DNA of 39,348 bases, taken from the IMG/VR virus record IMGVR_UViG_3300002143_000005, positions 1 to 39,348 of that record, one strand, 5' to 3'. The notes under the pieces were generated by a model. That model worked only from the letters and a program-made list of their open reading frames with translations, had not been told where the DNA came from and searched no databases. Positions 7,738 through 13,444 of this stretch are shown one piece after another. The DNA comes from a virus. The stretch's first letter is position 1; each line of letters starts with the position of its first letter. The position numbers and the translations under genes are program-made.

Positions 7738-7750
7738 AATAGATTCTTTC

Positions 7751-7779
7751 ATTATAACATACTATCTTATTTATGTAAA
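7751..7779 (-). promoter_or_regulatory. Sigma70-type promoter before the 69-aa gene
   Basis: Minus strand: -35 TTTACA (7779-7774), 17-nt spacer, -10 TATAAT (7756-7751) with TGT in front. Start expected about 7744, leaving only a few bases before the ATG at 7737. Confidence 0.65.
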
Positions 7780-7786
7780 GGGATAT

Positions 7787-7906
7787 TTACCTATAAAGTG
7801 CAGAAGCTTCTTTATATTTTCCAGACCTGGACAATTCAGTTGCAGTTCTTGCTATAGCGATCAACTCGATATATACCCAAAATTTAGAAATTAAACGAGT
7901 TACCAT
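7787..7906 (-). CDS. Tiny hypothetical protein, 39 aa
   Basis: Starts MVTRLISKFWVYIELIAIAR and ends in a basic/polar helix (SGKYKEASALYR). Its ATG overlaps the stop of the 41-aa gene upstream (TAATG), which supports real coupled translation. The N-terminal half is hydrophobic and amphipathic and could contact membrane; this is inference only. Too short for a family call. Confidence 0.55.
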   Translation of the reverse strand: MVTRLISKFWVYIELIAIARTATELSRSGKYKEASALYR

Positions 7907-8031
7907 TACCATTCTACCTTATAACCACGTTGCTTTAAATGCAATCTTGCACGATCCATACCAGACTTCTCTATACCTTTGTATATAGAAAGCAGTATTT
8001 GTTTTACCTTTGATTTGATTTTAGCGGCCAT
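7906..8031 (-). CDS. Tiny basic hypothetical protein, 41 aa
   Basis: Begins MAAKIKSKVKQILLSIYKGI and is rich in Lys/Arg throughout, ending GYKVEW. A perfect GGAGG lies five bases before the ATG, inside the end of the preceding 49-aa gene, which it overlaps by 11 bases. Strong initiation signals and a tight overlap on both sides argue for a real gene. The basic helical character would suit nucleic-acid or inhibitor-type binding; function unknown. Confidence 0.65.
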   Translation of the reverse strand: MAAKIKSKVKQILLSIYKGIEKSGMDRARLHLKQRGYKVEW

Positions 8032-8170
8032 AGAAACCTCCATATGTGTTTTGTCCGTAATGACGTAACCAATATTCTACTTCTGCGGCATTTTGTGGGT
8101 TTTTACTATTGATGAATCGTTCGACTGGACTTTTCCTATCGAACAATGCTTTGATTAATTTTTTAAACAT
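8021..8170 (-). CDS. Small hypothetical protein, 49 aa (DUF3563-like pattern)
   Basis: MFKKLIKALFDRKSPVERF at the N terminus, then a stretch with an A-E-V-E-x-W-L-R pattern. The layout (MFxxL, a KSPxER step, then a D/E-x-E-x-x-L-R helix) is reminiscent of the short DUF3563 proteins, but this is only pattern similarity. AAGGA lies about a dozen bases upstream of the ATG. First of three overlapping tiny genes. Confidence 0.6.
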   Translation of the reverse strand: MFKKLIKALFDRKSPVERFINSKNPQNAAEVEYWLRHYGQNTYGGFYGR

Positions 8171-8204
8171 TTTTTGTTTTATCCTTTTGAGATGTTTTGA
8201 TAAA

Positions 8205-8233
8205 TCTTCAGAGTAGGATCACCACTCTGAAGA
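8205..8233 (-). terminator. Hairpin between tiny genes (possible terminator or RNA-processing element)
   Basis: A 10-bp perfect inverted repeat (TCTTCAGAGT at 8205-8214 and ACTCTGAAGA at 8224-8233) with a 9-base loop. On the minus strand it is followed by ATTTATCAAAAC, a poor U-run, so termination may be weak. It separates the 15-codon ORF at 8247-8294 from the 49-aa gene. Confidence 0.55.
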
Positions 8234-8246
8234 ACCTAAAATAAGA

Positions 8247-8294
8247 TTACTGGTTAAACCATTCTTCCCATTCTTCGTCTGAAACTGGCCACAT
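8247..8294 (-). CDS. Possible 15-aa peptide
   Basis: Reads MWPVSDEEWEEWFNQ, a strikingly acidic and Trp-rich peptide. It begins six bases after the stop of the 78-aa gene and ends before the hairpin at 8205-8233. The upstream GAAAGA is a mediocre ribosome binding site. Composition is non-random but the length gives little statistical weight; it could be chance. Confidence 0.3.
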   Translation of the reverse strand: MWPVSDEEWEEWFNQ

Positions 8295-8299
8295 AGTGA

Positions 8300-8536
8300 T
8301 CAGTCTTTCTTAGAAACAAATGAATACAACTCTGAAGCCTTCTCCATTAGTTCTATTATATCATATTGCTTTGGTACAAATTGTTCCCATTGTTCATAAG
8401 AAACTTTTTGCGAGTCAAGCGCCTGTTGAAACGCTTGTGAAGCAAAATTCATATTGAAATTATATTGTTTATCCATATAATCCTTAGCCATACTAAGTAT
8501 ATCTGAACGGATTTCGAAAGGGTTTTTGTTGGACAT
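8300..8536 (-). CDS. Conserved-type hypothetical protein, 78 aa
   Basis: The start at 8536 (MSNKNPFEIRSDIL) is chosen over an in-frame ATG at 8596 because AGGAG lies six bases before it, and because the 8596 start would lie at or before the transcription start of the TATAAATA element. The protein is helical, with a Gln/Asn/Phe-rich middle (YNFNMNFASQAFQQALDSQ) and ends ELYSFVSKKD. It is the first gene after a late promoter, so probably made late or abundantly. Helical, phasin-like in appearance; no function assigned. Confidence 0.75.
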   Translation of the reverse strand: MSNKNPFEIRSDILSMAKDYMDKQYNFNMNFASQAFQQALDSQKVSYEQWEQFVPKQYDIIELMEKASELYSFVSKKD

Positions 8537-8600
8537 AATAGTCTCCTGTGTGTAGTGTGTTGGGACTGAATTGGGGAGCAGTCCCATCTCCCTCATAATG

Positions 8601-8608
8601 TATTTATA
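8601..8608 (-). promoter_or_regulatory. Late promoter TATAAATA
   Basis: Exact T4-type late element on the minus strand in the short gap after hsp20, about 65 bases before the ATG at 8536. Expected start about 8595. Confidence 0.65.
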
Positions 8609-8614
8609 CTAGGG

Positions 8615-9136
8615 TTAACCATTATTAGATGAGTCTTCAGATAATAGTTCAGGTTTTTTTGTATTTCTTTTAGTTAAAATATTTTTACCCAAACCAATTT
8701 CAATTTTGCGAGGTTTTTTCTCCTCTGGTATAATATGTTCTAAATGAATAGTTAACATACCATTAGCAAGATTTGCACCACGAACAACCACATCATCTGA
8801 TATTACAAATGATCTAGTAAATTCACGAGCGGCTATACCACGATGTATAAAATTAGGACTTTCTTCAGGGGTTTGATTATTAATCTTTCCTTGTATGGTA
8901 AGATGTGAGTCTTTGACTTCGATATCGAGGTCTTCTTCCCTGAATCCAGCCACAGCAATTTCAACATAATAGTTTTCACCATCTCGAATGATATTGTATG
9001 GGGGGTAGTTATTTGTTAATGTTCCTTGAGCCGCATTATGGGTTGCCCACATACGGTTAAATTGGTCATCGAAACCGACGTGTAATTTCCTGGAACGATC
9101 AAATAGAGTTGCCAAATCGGCAGATGTAAAAGTCAT
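8615..9136 (-). CDS. hsp20: Small heat-shock protein Hsp20 / alpha-crystallin family
   Basis: 173 aa. The alpha-crystallin domain covers about residues 45-145: NIIRDGENYYVEIAVAGFREEDLDIEV, then LTIQGK, a GIAAREFTRSFVI segment and ANLANGMLTIHLEHIIPEEKKPRKIEI, where GMLTIHL corresponds to the family GxLxIxL core. Members are ATP-independent holdases that keep misfolded proteins soluble; T4-like marine phages often carry one, perhaps for virion assembly. A good ribosome binding site (AAGGAG) precedes the ATG. The C-terminal tail (TKRNTKKPELLSEDSSNNG) is disordered. Confidence 0.93.
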   Translation of the reverse strand: MTFTSADLATLFDRSRKLHVGFDDQFNRMWATHNAAQGTLTNNYPPYNIIRDGENYYVEIAVAGFREEDLDIEVKDSHLTIQGKINNQTPEESPNFIHRGIAAREFTRSFVISDDVVVRGANLANGMLTIHLEHIIPEEKKPRKIEIGLGKNILTKRNTKKPELLSEDSSNNG

Positions 9137-9199
9137 GCTTTAGTCTCCTTAAAAAGCGAGTTTAAAATTAGAATACCTCGAAAGCGTACTCTGGTTAAT

Positions 9200-9232
9200 G
9201 TTGAGGGTTTTTTAAAATGAGATACCCTCAAC
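9200..9232. terminator. Hairpin between regA and hsp20
   Basis: A 9-bp perfect inverted repeat (GTTGAGGGT at 9200-9208 and ACCCTCAAC at 9224-9232) with a 15-base A/T-rich loop. There is no clear U-run on the minus strand, so it may be an RNA-stability or processing element rather than a terminator; the plus-strand flank (TCATTTATTTAG) is more U-rich. Confidence 0.5.
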
Positions 9233-9244
9233 TCATTTATTTAG

Positions 9245-9685
9245 TCACGATTCAACACTTTTTCGTGTATTACCGATATTATATTTTGGACATAATTCCC
9301 ATTCATGTTTTTCTTTATGGGAGATGACCTTAATTTGCCTCAAGGGCGCTTTATCTTTTACTACTTCAGCGGAGGAAATGTTAACCAATCCCCAATCACT
9401 TAGTAGTGTAGCAATCGCATTTCTACGTTGGATATCATTCAACATTAAGTTGGATGGTTTACAATCTAGTAAAAACAATTCTTTAAAGTGTACGATAAAA
9501 TATCGTCCTTGCTTATGAAGAATGTGACACGACTGATATAATTTATTCTCTTTATGTGATGCAACACCAATTCTGGTTAATGTCTCACGCACCTTTAAAA
9601 AATCGTCAGGTTCATTCAGAGTAATTTCTAACATTGATGCTGCAGTCCATCCCTGAATTTCATAATTCTCGTTTTGTAGTTCCAT
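9245..9685 (-). CDS. regA: RegA translational repressor
   Basis: 146 aa. From residue 18 it follows T4 RegA closely: MLEITLNEPDDFLKVRETLTRIG, YQSCHILHKQGRYFIVHFKELF, then LLSDWGLVNI, ISHKEKHEWELCPKYNIGN. RegA binds initiation regions of early mRNAs and blocks ribosomes. An extra 17 residues precede the usual N terminus; GAGG ten bases before the first ATG supports the longer form, while the inner ATG at 9634 has a poorer site. It lies between gp62 and gp43, as in T4, but separated from gp43 by hsp20 and small genes. Confidence 0.93.
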   Translation of the reverse strand: MELQNENYEIQGWTAASMLEITLNEPDDFLKVRETLTRIGVASHKENKLYQSCHILHKQGRYFIVHFKELFLLDCKPSNLMLNDIQRRNAIATLLSDWGLVNISSAEVVKDKAPLRQIKVISHKEKHEWELCPKYNIGNTRKSVES

Positions 9686-9733
9686 ATCCGTATAACCTCA
9701 TAGTATGAATAGTAAAATTATAATATCTACTCA

Positions 9734-9741
9734 TATTTATA
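9734..9741 (-). promoter_or_regulatory. Possible TATAAATA late element upstream of regA
   Basis: An exact TATAAATA on the minus strand in the 145-base gap between gp62 and regA (9686-9830). A TATAAT (9722-9717) lies just downstream with a poor -35 (TTTATA), so which element is used is unclear. The gap also holds a 6-bp hairpin (ATCCTT/AAGGAT, 9770-9788) and no credible minus-strand gene. Confidence 0.4.
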
Positions 9742-9830
9742 TAAATTCAATTCTTAAGTCTGTGTCAGCATCCTTAAAAGGTAAGGATAAAACACTTTTA
9801 CATAAGAAAATCTATCTAGATATCATGGAA

Positions 9831-10217
9831 TCAACGGTTAGAAGTACCACCTTTCAGAATCTTAACTTTAATTTCATCGATTTGTTCTTGGGATAGTATC
9901 CCCATCACATTTTTAGCTTTCTCATTATTGTATCCATAATATTCTTTCACCGCTTCAAGGTCTTTTGGATATTCTGGTTTCATCCATTTGGAGAAACGTT
10001 TTCCTTTACGAATAGTGTGCCTAAGAAAGTCGAATTTCAATCTGCTATCTAATTGATGATGTATGTTCATCTCATTAGCTAACAATGCAGTATCTGGAAA
10101 ATAAGACAGTGTTCTATTTACCATGTAAGATGAATAACTATTTTCTTCAAAGTCATCCACCATTATATCAATCTTAGTAAAATTAATAGCCTTTACGAAT
10201 TCATAGGGTGAACTCAT
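9831..10217 (-). CDS. 62: Clamp loader small subunit (gp62)
   Basis: 128 aa, shorter than T4 gp62 (187) as in other marine T4-like phages. The recognisable core is NRTLSYFPDTALLANEMN and RKGKRFSKWMKP, matching the T4 SQFPECMPAVYAMN and PRGKRYGKWAK region. With gp44 it forms the ATP-driven loader that opens gp45 and places it on primed DNA. Start overlaps the stop of the 65-aa gene upstream (ATGA), so synthesis is coupled. Confidence 0.88.
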   Translation of the reverse strand: MSSPYEFVKAINFTKIDIMVDDFEENSYSSYMVNRTLSYFPDTALLANEMNIHHQLDSRLKFDFLRHTIRKGKRFSKWMKPEYPKDLEAVKEYYGYNNEKAKNVMGILSQEQIDEIKVKILKGGTSNR

Positions 10218-10411
10218 ACTTCAAAACCAACCCAACAATTGCCAGCATATCTAGCCTGTTCAATTAGTTTAAACATTCCAACTGGGGGTTCTTCTTTTAA
10301 AACGTTTTTATCATAGAAATGTAATTCATACCAACCAGTATCTTCATTATCATATAATACTGCAAACAGATTTGGTTGTAGTGGATTATCGTATCGTTCT
10401 AGTAACTTCAT
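10214..10411 (-). CDS. Small hypothetical protein between gp44 and gp62
   Basis: 65 aa, beginning MKLLERYDNPLQPNLFAVLY, alternating hydrophobic/charged residues suggesting a beta-sheet fold, ending NCWVGFEV. Start overlaps the gp44 stop (TAATG) and its stop overlaps the gp62 start (ATGA), so all three are translated as a chain. In T4 gp44 and gp62 are adjacent. Function unknown; the location suggests a clamp-loader accessory or stoichiometry role, which is inference only. Confidence 0.75.
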   Translation of the reverse strand: MKLLERYDNPLQPNLFAVLYDNEDTGWYELHFYDKNVLKEEPPVGMFKLIEQARYAGNCWVGFEV

Positions 10412-11349
10412 TATTTAAACTCCGCAGAAGCCATAATCTCAATCATACACGCAACGGTATTTAACTCATGGTCTGCTACAAATGCATTTTTATATTGATA
10501 CTCTGCAAGTATTAATATAATTTCTGGAATTGATTTAGCAACGACACTATCATTAAGATCGTCATAAACTTTACGATAGATGAATGATGGATCTGATGAC
10601 ATGTTATCAGCAACCCATTGACGCATTTTTCTAAAGTCTTTATCTTTCAAAGAAGAAATAAGTGGTGCTATCTCACTGGTATTTAACCATGATAACATCC
10701 CTGTGTCAATTGAACCTGATGCACCATACCGTTGACATTCGTTTATAACACGTCGCCAGTCTGGAGCAAACTTCATGATTACTTCTGCTAAAACTTTGTC
10801 ATCATATTTAACAGTTTCACCATCAAGAATAACCTTCAATCGCTTCATAAACTTACCACACAATGATGGGGTATCTTTTTTAGCGATATTGAATTCTATA
10901 ACTGCACATCTACTATGTAATGGTTCAATAATACGATTCTTGAAATTACAAGTCATAATGAATCTGCAATTATTTGCAAACTCTTCAATGAAACCACGTA
11001 GTGCCGGTTGAGTAGATTGAGCATTAAGATAATCAGCCTCATCTAGGATGACCACTTTATATCCACCTTGAAATGATACAGTAGAAGCGAATTGTTTAAT
11101 ACGTCCACGTAGGGTATCAATGTTACCATCCTCAGATGCATTGATTGTTATAAAATCTAAATCTAATTCATTACATAAAGATTTAGCGACTGTAGTCTTA
11201 CCAAGTCCAGCCGTACCACATAATAACATATTATGCATTTCGCCAGACTCTACTATCTGTTGAAATGTTTTCTTTATATGTTCAGGTAATACACAATCCT
11301 CAATTTTGCGAGGTCTATATTTTTCTACCCATAAGAAATCATCTTGCAT
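10411..11349 (-). CDS. 44: Clamp loader large subunit, AAA+ ATPase (gp44)
   Basis: 312 aa (T4 319). WVEKYRPRKIEDCVLPE is the family N terminus. Walker A is GTAGLGKTT (45-53), Walker B VVILDEADYL, and the SRC arginine-finger motif is LHSRCAV. The C-terminal collar is helical. It loads gp45 with gp62. First gene after the terminator-promoter element at 11381-11421. Confidence 0.96.
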   Translation of the reverse strand: MQDDFLWVEKYRPRKIEDCVLPEHIKKTFQQIVESGEMHNMLLCGTAGLGKTTVAKSLCNELDLDFITINASEDGNIDTLRGRIKQFASTVSFQGGYKVVILDEADYLNAQSTQPALRGFIEEFANNCRFIMTCNFKNRIIEPLHSRCAVIEFNIAKKDTPSLCGKFMKRLKVILDGETVKYDDKVLAEVIMKFAPDWRRVINECQRYGASGSIDTGMLSWLNTSEIAPLISSLKDKDFRKMRQWVADNMSSDPSFIYRKVYDDLNDSVVAKSIPEIILILAEYQYKNAFVADHELNTVACMIEIMASAEFK

Positions 11350-11380
11350 CTATCATCACTCCATCATCATAAAATATAAA

Positions 11381-11410
11381 AGGGGAACGGTTATTATAAC
11401 ACATTCCCCT
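11381..11410 (-). terminator. Terminator hairpin enclosing the gp44 promoter
   Basis: Perfect 7-bp stem AGGGGAA (11381-11387) / TTCCCCT (11404-11410) with a 16-base loop; on the minus strand it is followed by TTTTATATTTTAT. It lies 40 bases after the 85-aa gene and should end that transcript. The loop contains the -10 of the gp44 promoter. Confidence 0.7.
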
Positions 11411-11421
11411 ATTTTTGTAAA
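11393..11421 (-). promoter_or_regulatory. Sigma70-type promoter of gp44
   Basis: Minus strand: -35 TTTACA (11421-11416), 17-nt spacer, -10 TATAAT (11398-11393) with TGT in front. Start about 11386-11387, that is at the downstream arm of the terminator hairpin, so the new RNA lacks the upstream arm. Confidence 0.78.
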
Positions 11422-11449
11422 CCCATAATTAGATTTACTTGTTTACATA

Positions 11450-11707
11450 TTATGCAAACAACTCACTACCAGAAGCAGCGTAGGCAGCAGCAACCATCGC
11501 TTTAGTTGGGCGACCAACACGATACTTAGTCGTCTTACCACCTTTGGCAAGGGTTGCTTCGTTAGCATAAATACATACACCATCTTGGCGCAACTGGCGA
11601 ATCGCTTCACGGGGATTCTTCAAACCGAATTGGCTTGTGATCTGTTTACCTGTAAGAGAATTGCCAGTAGATTGCAAGAATGTACCGAGTTTTGCTGTTT
11701 GAGACAT
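11450..11707 (-). CDS. Small helix-turn-helix-like DNA-binding protein
   Basis: 85 aa. The arrangement GTFLQSTGNSLTGKQITSQF, then NPREAIRQLRQDG, then VCIYANEATL...TTKYRVGRP reads as helix - helix-turn-helix - beta wing, a winged-helix pattern. The end, GRPTKAMVAAAYAASGSELFA, is Ala-rich. Similar short proteins are common in T4-like marine phages. It may regulate transcription or bind replicating DNA; no target is evident. Lies between dsbA and gp44. Confidence 0.65.
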   Translation of the reverse strand: MSQTAKLGTFLQSTGNSLTGKQITSQFGLKNPREAIRQLRQDGVCIYANEATLAKGGKTTKYRVGRPTKAMVAAAYAASGSELFA

Positions 11708-11750
11708 GTTTAAATTTCCTTAATTAATAATATAAATTTGTTGAATAGAA

Positions 11751-12026
11751 TTATCCAACGATTGTTTCGTATAGAGTTTCAAGTTCTTCCTGTTCTGCCT
11801 GTACCTCTGTGAAGTTCTGTTTGTGGTAGATCTTCGCAAGTTTACGTGCAGGTTTTTTAGGAATTTCAAACTCTTCTTCCATACGTTCTAGGATAGATTT
11901 TACCAAATCTCGTTCAGCTTCCATCCTAGTCATAGATGCACTAATTTCCATCAATGCGTCCATAACTTTTTTGCGTTCCGCAGGATCTTGCGGAATTTTA
12001 GCAATATTAGTAGTAACTACTGTCAT
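11751..12026 (-). CDS. dsbA: DsbA-like double-stranded DNA-binding protein
   Basis: 91 aa. The second half, IYHKQNFTEVQAEQEELETLYETIV, matches the end of T4 DsbA (LYHKDNRDVFEAETEEVVELYDTV, by memory) and the length is the same (T4 89). T4 DsbA binds dsDNA near late promoters and stimulates late transcription. The N-terminal half is helical and charged (SMTRMEAERDLVKSILERME). It follows the 86-aa gene by only five bases. Confidence 0.8.
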   Translation of the reverse strand: MTVVTTNIAKIPQDPAERKKVMDALMEISASMTRMEAERDLVKSILERMEEEFEIPKKPARKLAKIYHKQNFTEVQAEQEELETLYETIVG

Positions 12027-12031
12027 TTTTA

Positions 12032-12292
12032 TTAAACAGGAGGTTGTTCTGTTGCAGTCTTAGCGGCAATATTCTTAGCATTTTGTATCTCTACAAATTT
12101 AGCAAGACGATCTCGTACTGAACCTACTGTCGTGGCCTCATTACCTTTGATCCCACCACGTTCTACTGATAGATCAATAATGCGGACTGCAAGTGCCAGG
12201 TCGTTTAAAGAGATAGAAGCATCTTGTTCTTCCAATGGAACTGTTTCTGTCATTGGACTTGCTTCTGGCATTGGCGGTGTTTCGTTTGTCAT
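12032..12292 (-). CDS. Conserved-type hypothetical protein, 86 aa
   Basis: A disordered, Pro/Glu-rich N terminus (TNETPPMPEASPMTETV) is followed by a compact helical part with ISLNDLALAVRIIDLSVERG and VGSVRDRLAKFVE. Short proteins with the same SLNDL...AVxIIDxxxxRGxxxG pattern occur in marine T4-like phages next to replication genes. No enzymatic motif. Probably co-transcribed with gp45 and dsbA. Confidence 0.75.
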   Translation of the reverse strand: MTNETPPMPEASPMTETVPLEEQDASISLNDLALAVRIIDLSVERGGIKGNEATTVGSVRDRLAKFVEIQNAKNIAAKTATEQPPV

Positions 12293-12307
12293 TTTAGTTT
12301 CCTATAA

Positions 12308-13006
12308 TTAAGATGTAAAGGTTGTAGATTTCTCAAGAGCAACAAAGTACTCAATTGGGAGCGTAGTATGTTTAAATTGTGATATTAGTTTTGAACTAAT
12401 TTTCACACGATAACTTCCAGCAACGAACTTGAAATTACCTAAAGTGTACACCATACTAAATGTACCTCTATCTGGTATAATTATATCAGTATTATCAATT
12501 GTTAATGAATATAAATTTGATGTACGGTTAGTTTTTTCCTTATCCTTAACAACTATTTCTAATTCCCCAGACTCAGATTTTTGAACAATCACATCTGTTA
12601 CACCAAGAGTAGTCCCAGCCTTACGTAATTGGTTTAATTCATTCTCACTTATAGTAAACTCAATTTCCCAAGTTGGTAAATTTAAATCTCTACTTGGAAT
12701 AGTAAGGTTTCCAAGTGGGCTAAAGAAATAGTCCACCACCTGTTTACCAGCAGGATCCTTAAATTTTAATGACTTGTCGTCTGAAAATTCTAGAGTAGGA
12801 TTGTCAAACATACCCACGACACTTAAAAATTCATTCAAATCATAAATACCAAACTCTTGGGGAATTGTCTCCGCTATAGTCGCCATAGCTAAAATATTCT
12901 TTCCTGAGGATATAGTTTTAATTTGATTTCCAGGTCGGAATACCAAATTAGGATTTATCAGAGAAAAGTTTTTCAGGATAAAAAGTGTATTGTCAGATAA
13001 TTGCAT
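12308..13006 (-). CDS. 45: Sliding clamp (gp45)
   Basis: 232 aa (T4 228). N terminus MQLSDNTLFILKNFSLINPNL, then GNQIKTIS and IYDLNEFLSVVGMFDNPTLEFSD are typical of T4 gp45; the two-domain beta fold continues to the C terminus. The trimer encircles DNA, holds the polymerase, and in T4 also activates late transcription with gp55 and gp33. In this genome it is the likely docking partner for proteins ending TLEQFFT (gp43), LELFMGK (gp55) and SLEDFF (TET-like and glycosyltransferase-like proteins). Confidence 0.93.
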   Translation of the reverse strand: MQLSDNTLFILKNFSLINPNLVFRPGNQIKTISSGKNILAMATIAETIPQEFGIYDLNEFLSVVGMFDNPTLEFSDDKSLKFKDPAGKQVVDYFFSPLGNLTIPSRDLNLPTWEIEFTISENELNQLRKAGTTLGVTDVIVQKSESGELEIVVKDKEKTNRTSNLYSLTIDNTDIIIPDRGTFSMVYTLGNFKFVAGSYRVKISSKLISQFKHTTLPIEYFVALEKSTTFTS

Positions 13007-13043
13007 AATTTAAAACTCCAGTATCGTTTCCGTTGATATAATC

Positions 13044-13072
13044 ATTATAACATAGTTTTTGCAGAATTGCAA
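13044..13072 (-). promoter_or_regulatory. Sigma70-type promoter of gp45
   Basis: Minus strand: -35 TTGCAA (13072-13067), 17-nt spacer, -10 TATAAT (13049-13044) with TGT in front. Start about 13037, a leader of about 30 bases. A short TTGCA/TGCAA hairpin (13059-13072) overlaps the -35. Confidence 0.8.
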
Positions 13073-13081
13073 GTGTTTTTT

Positions 13082-13444
13082 TCATTTATTTTCATTTATT
13101 TTTGTAATGGCTAATTCAGCGAGAAACATTAAACAGCAACCAGCATGAGCAAGGTGATGTAGACCAGATTCGGGGTCTAATTCTTCACCACGTTTCCAAG
13201 CCCATACATGTCTTTGAAATGCATCAAAGTATCTGCGTTTACCATCATCTACATATTTCCAATTATCACGATCGTATTTAATCGCACCAAAAGTCATAAC
13301 CTTTGCAATTTCTTCTAATATGATTGGCGGTAATAAACCATATTCTGTTTTACCAGAATCAAATTTACGCCCAAGGGTACAAGATGATTGAATCTCTCCA
13401 GCAGTTTGGATATCATAATCAAAGTTTAACTGTTCTGGATTCAT
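13082..13444 (-). CDS. dATP/dGTP diphosphohydrolase-like protein (DUF5664 type)
   Basis: 120 aa. The pattern GRKFDSGKTEYGLLPPIILEE, then VMTFGAIKYDRDNW, RRYFDAFQRHVWAW, and ESGLHHLAHAGCCLMFLAEL is the signature of the phage dATP/dGTP diphosphohydrolase N-terminal domain, an all-helical relative of MazG with a His/Glu/Asp metal site. Such enzymes adjust dNTP pools. Start overlaps the stop of the MoxR-type ATPase gene (ATGA). It is the second nucleotide pyrophosphohydrolase-type gene in the window. Confidence 0.8.
   Translation of the reverse strand: MNPEQLNFDYDIQTAGEIQSSCTLGRKFDSGKTEYGLLPPIILEEIAKVMTFGAIKYDRDNWKYVDDGKRRYFDAFQRHVWAWKRGEELDPESGLHHLAHAGCCLMFLAELAITKINENK

Noticed and set aside
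9705-9896. Plus-strand frame covering the gap between gp62 and regA
   Set aside because: No promoter or ribosome binding site; its second half is opposite the gp62 end. The gap is better explained as a regulatory region.
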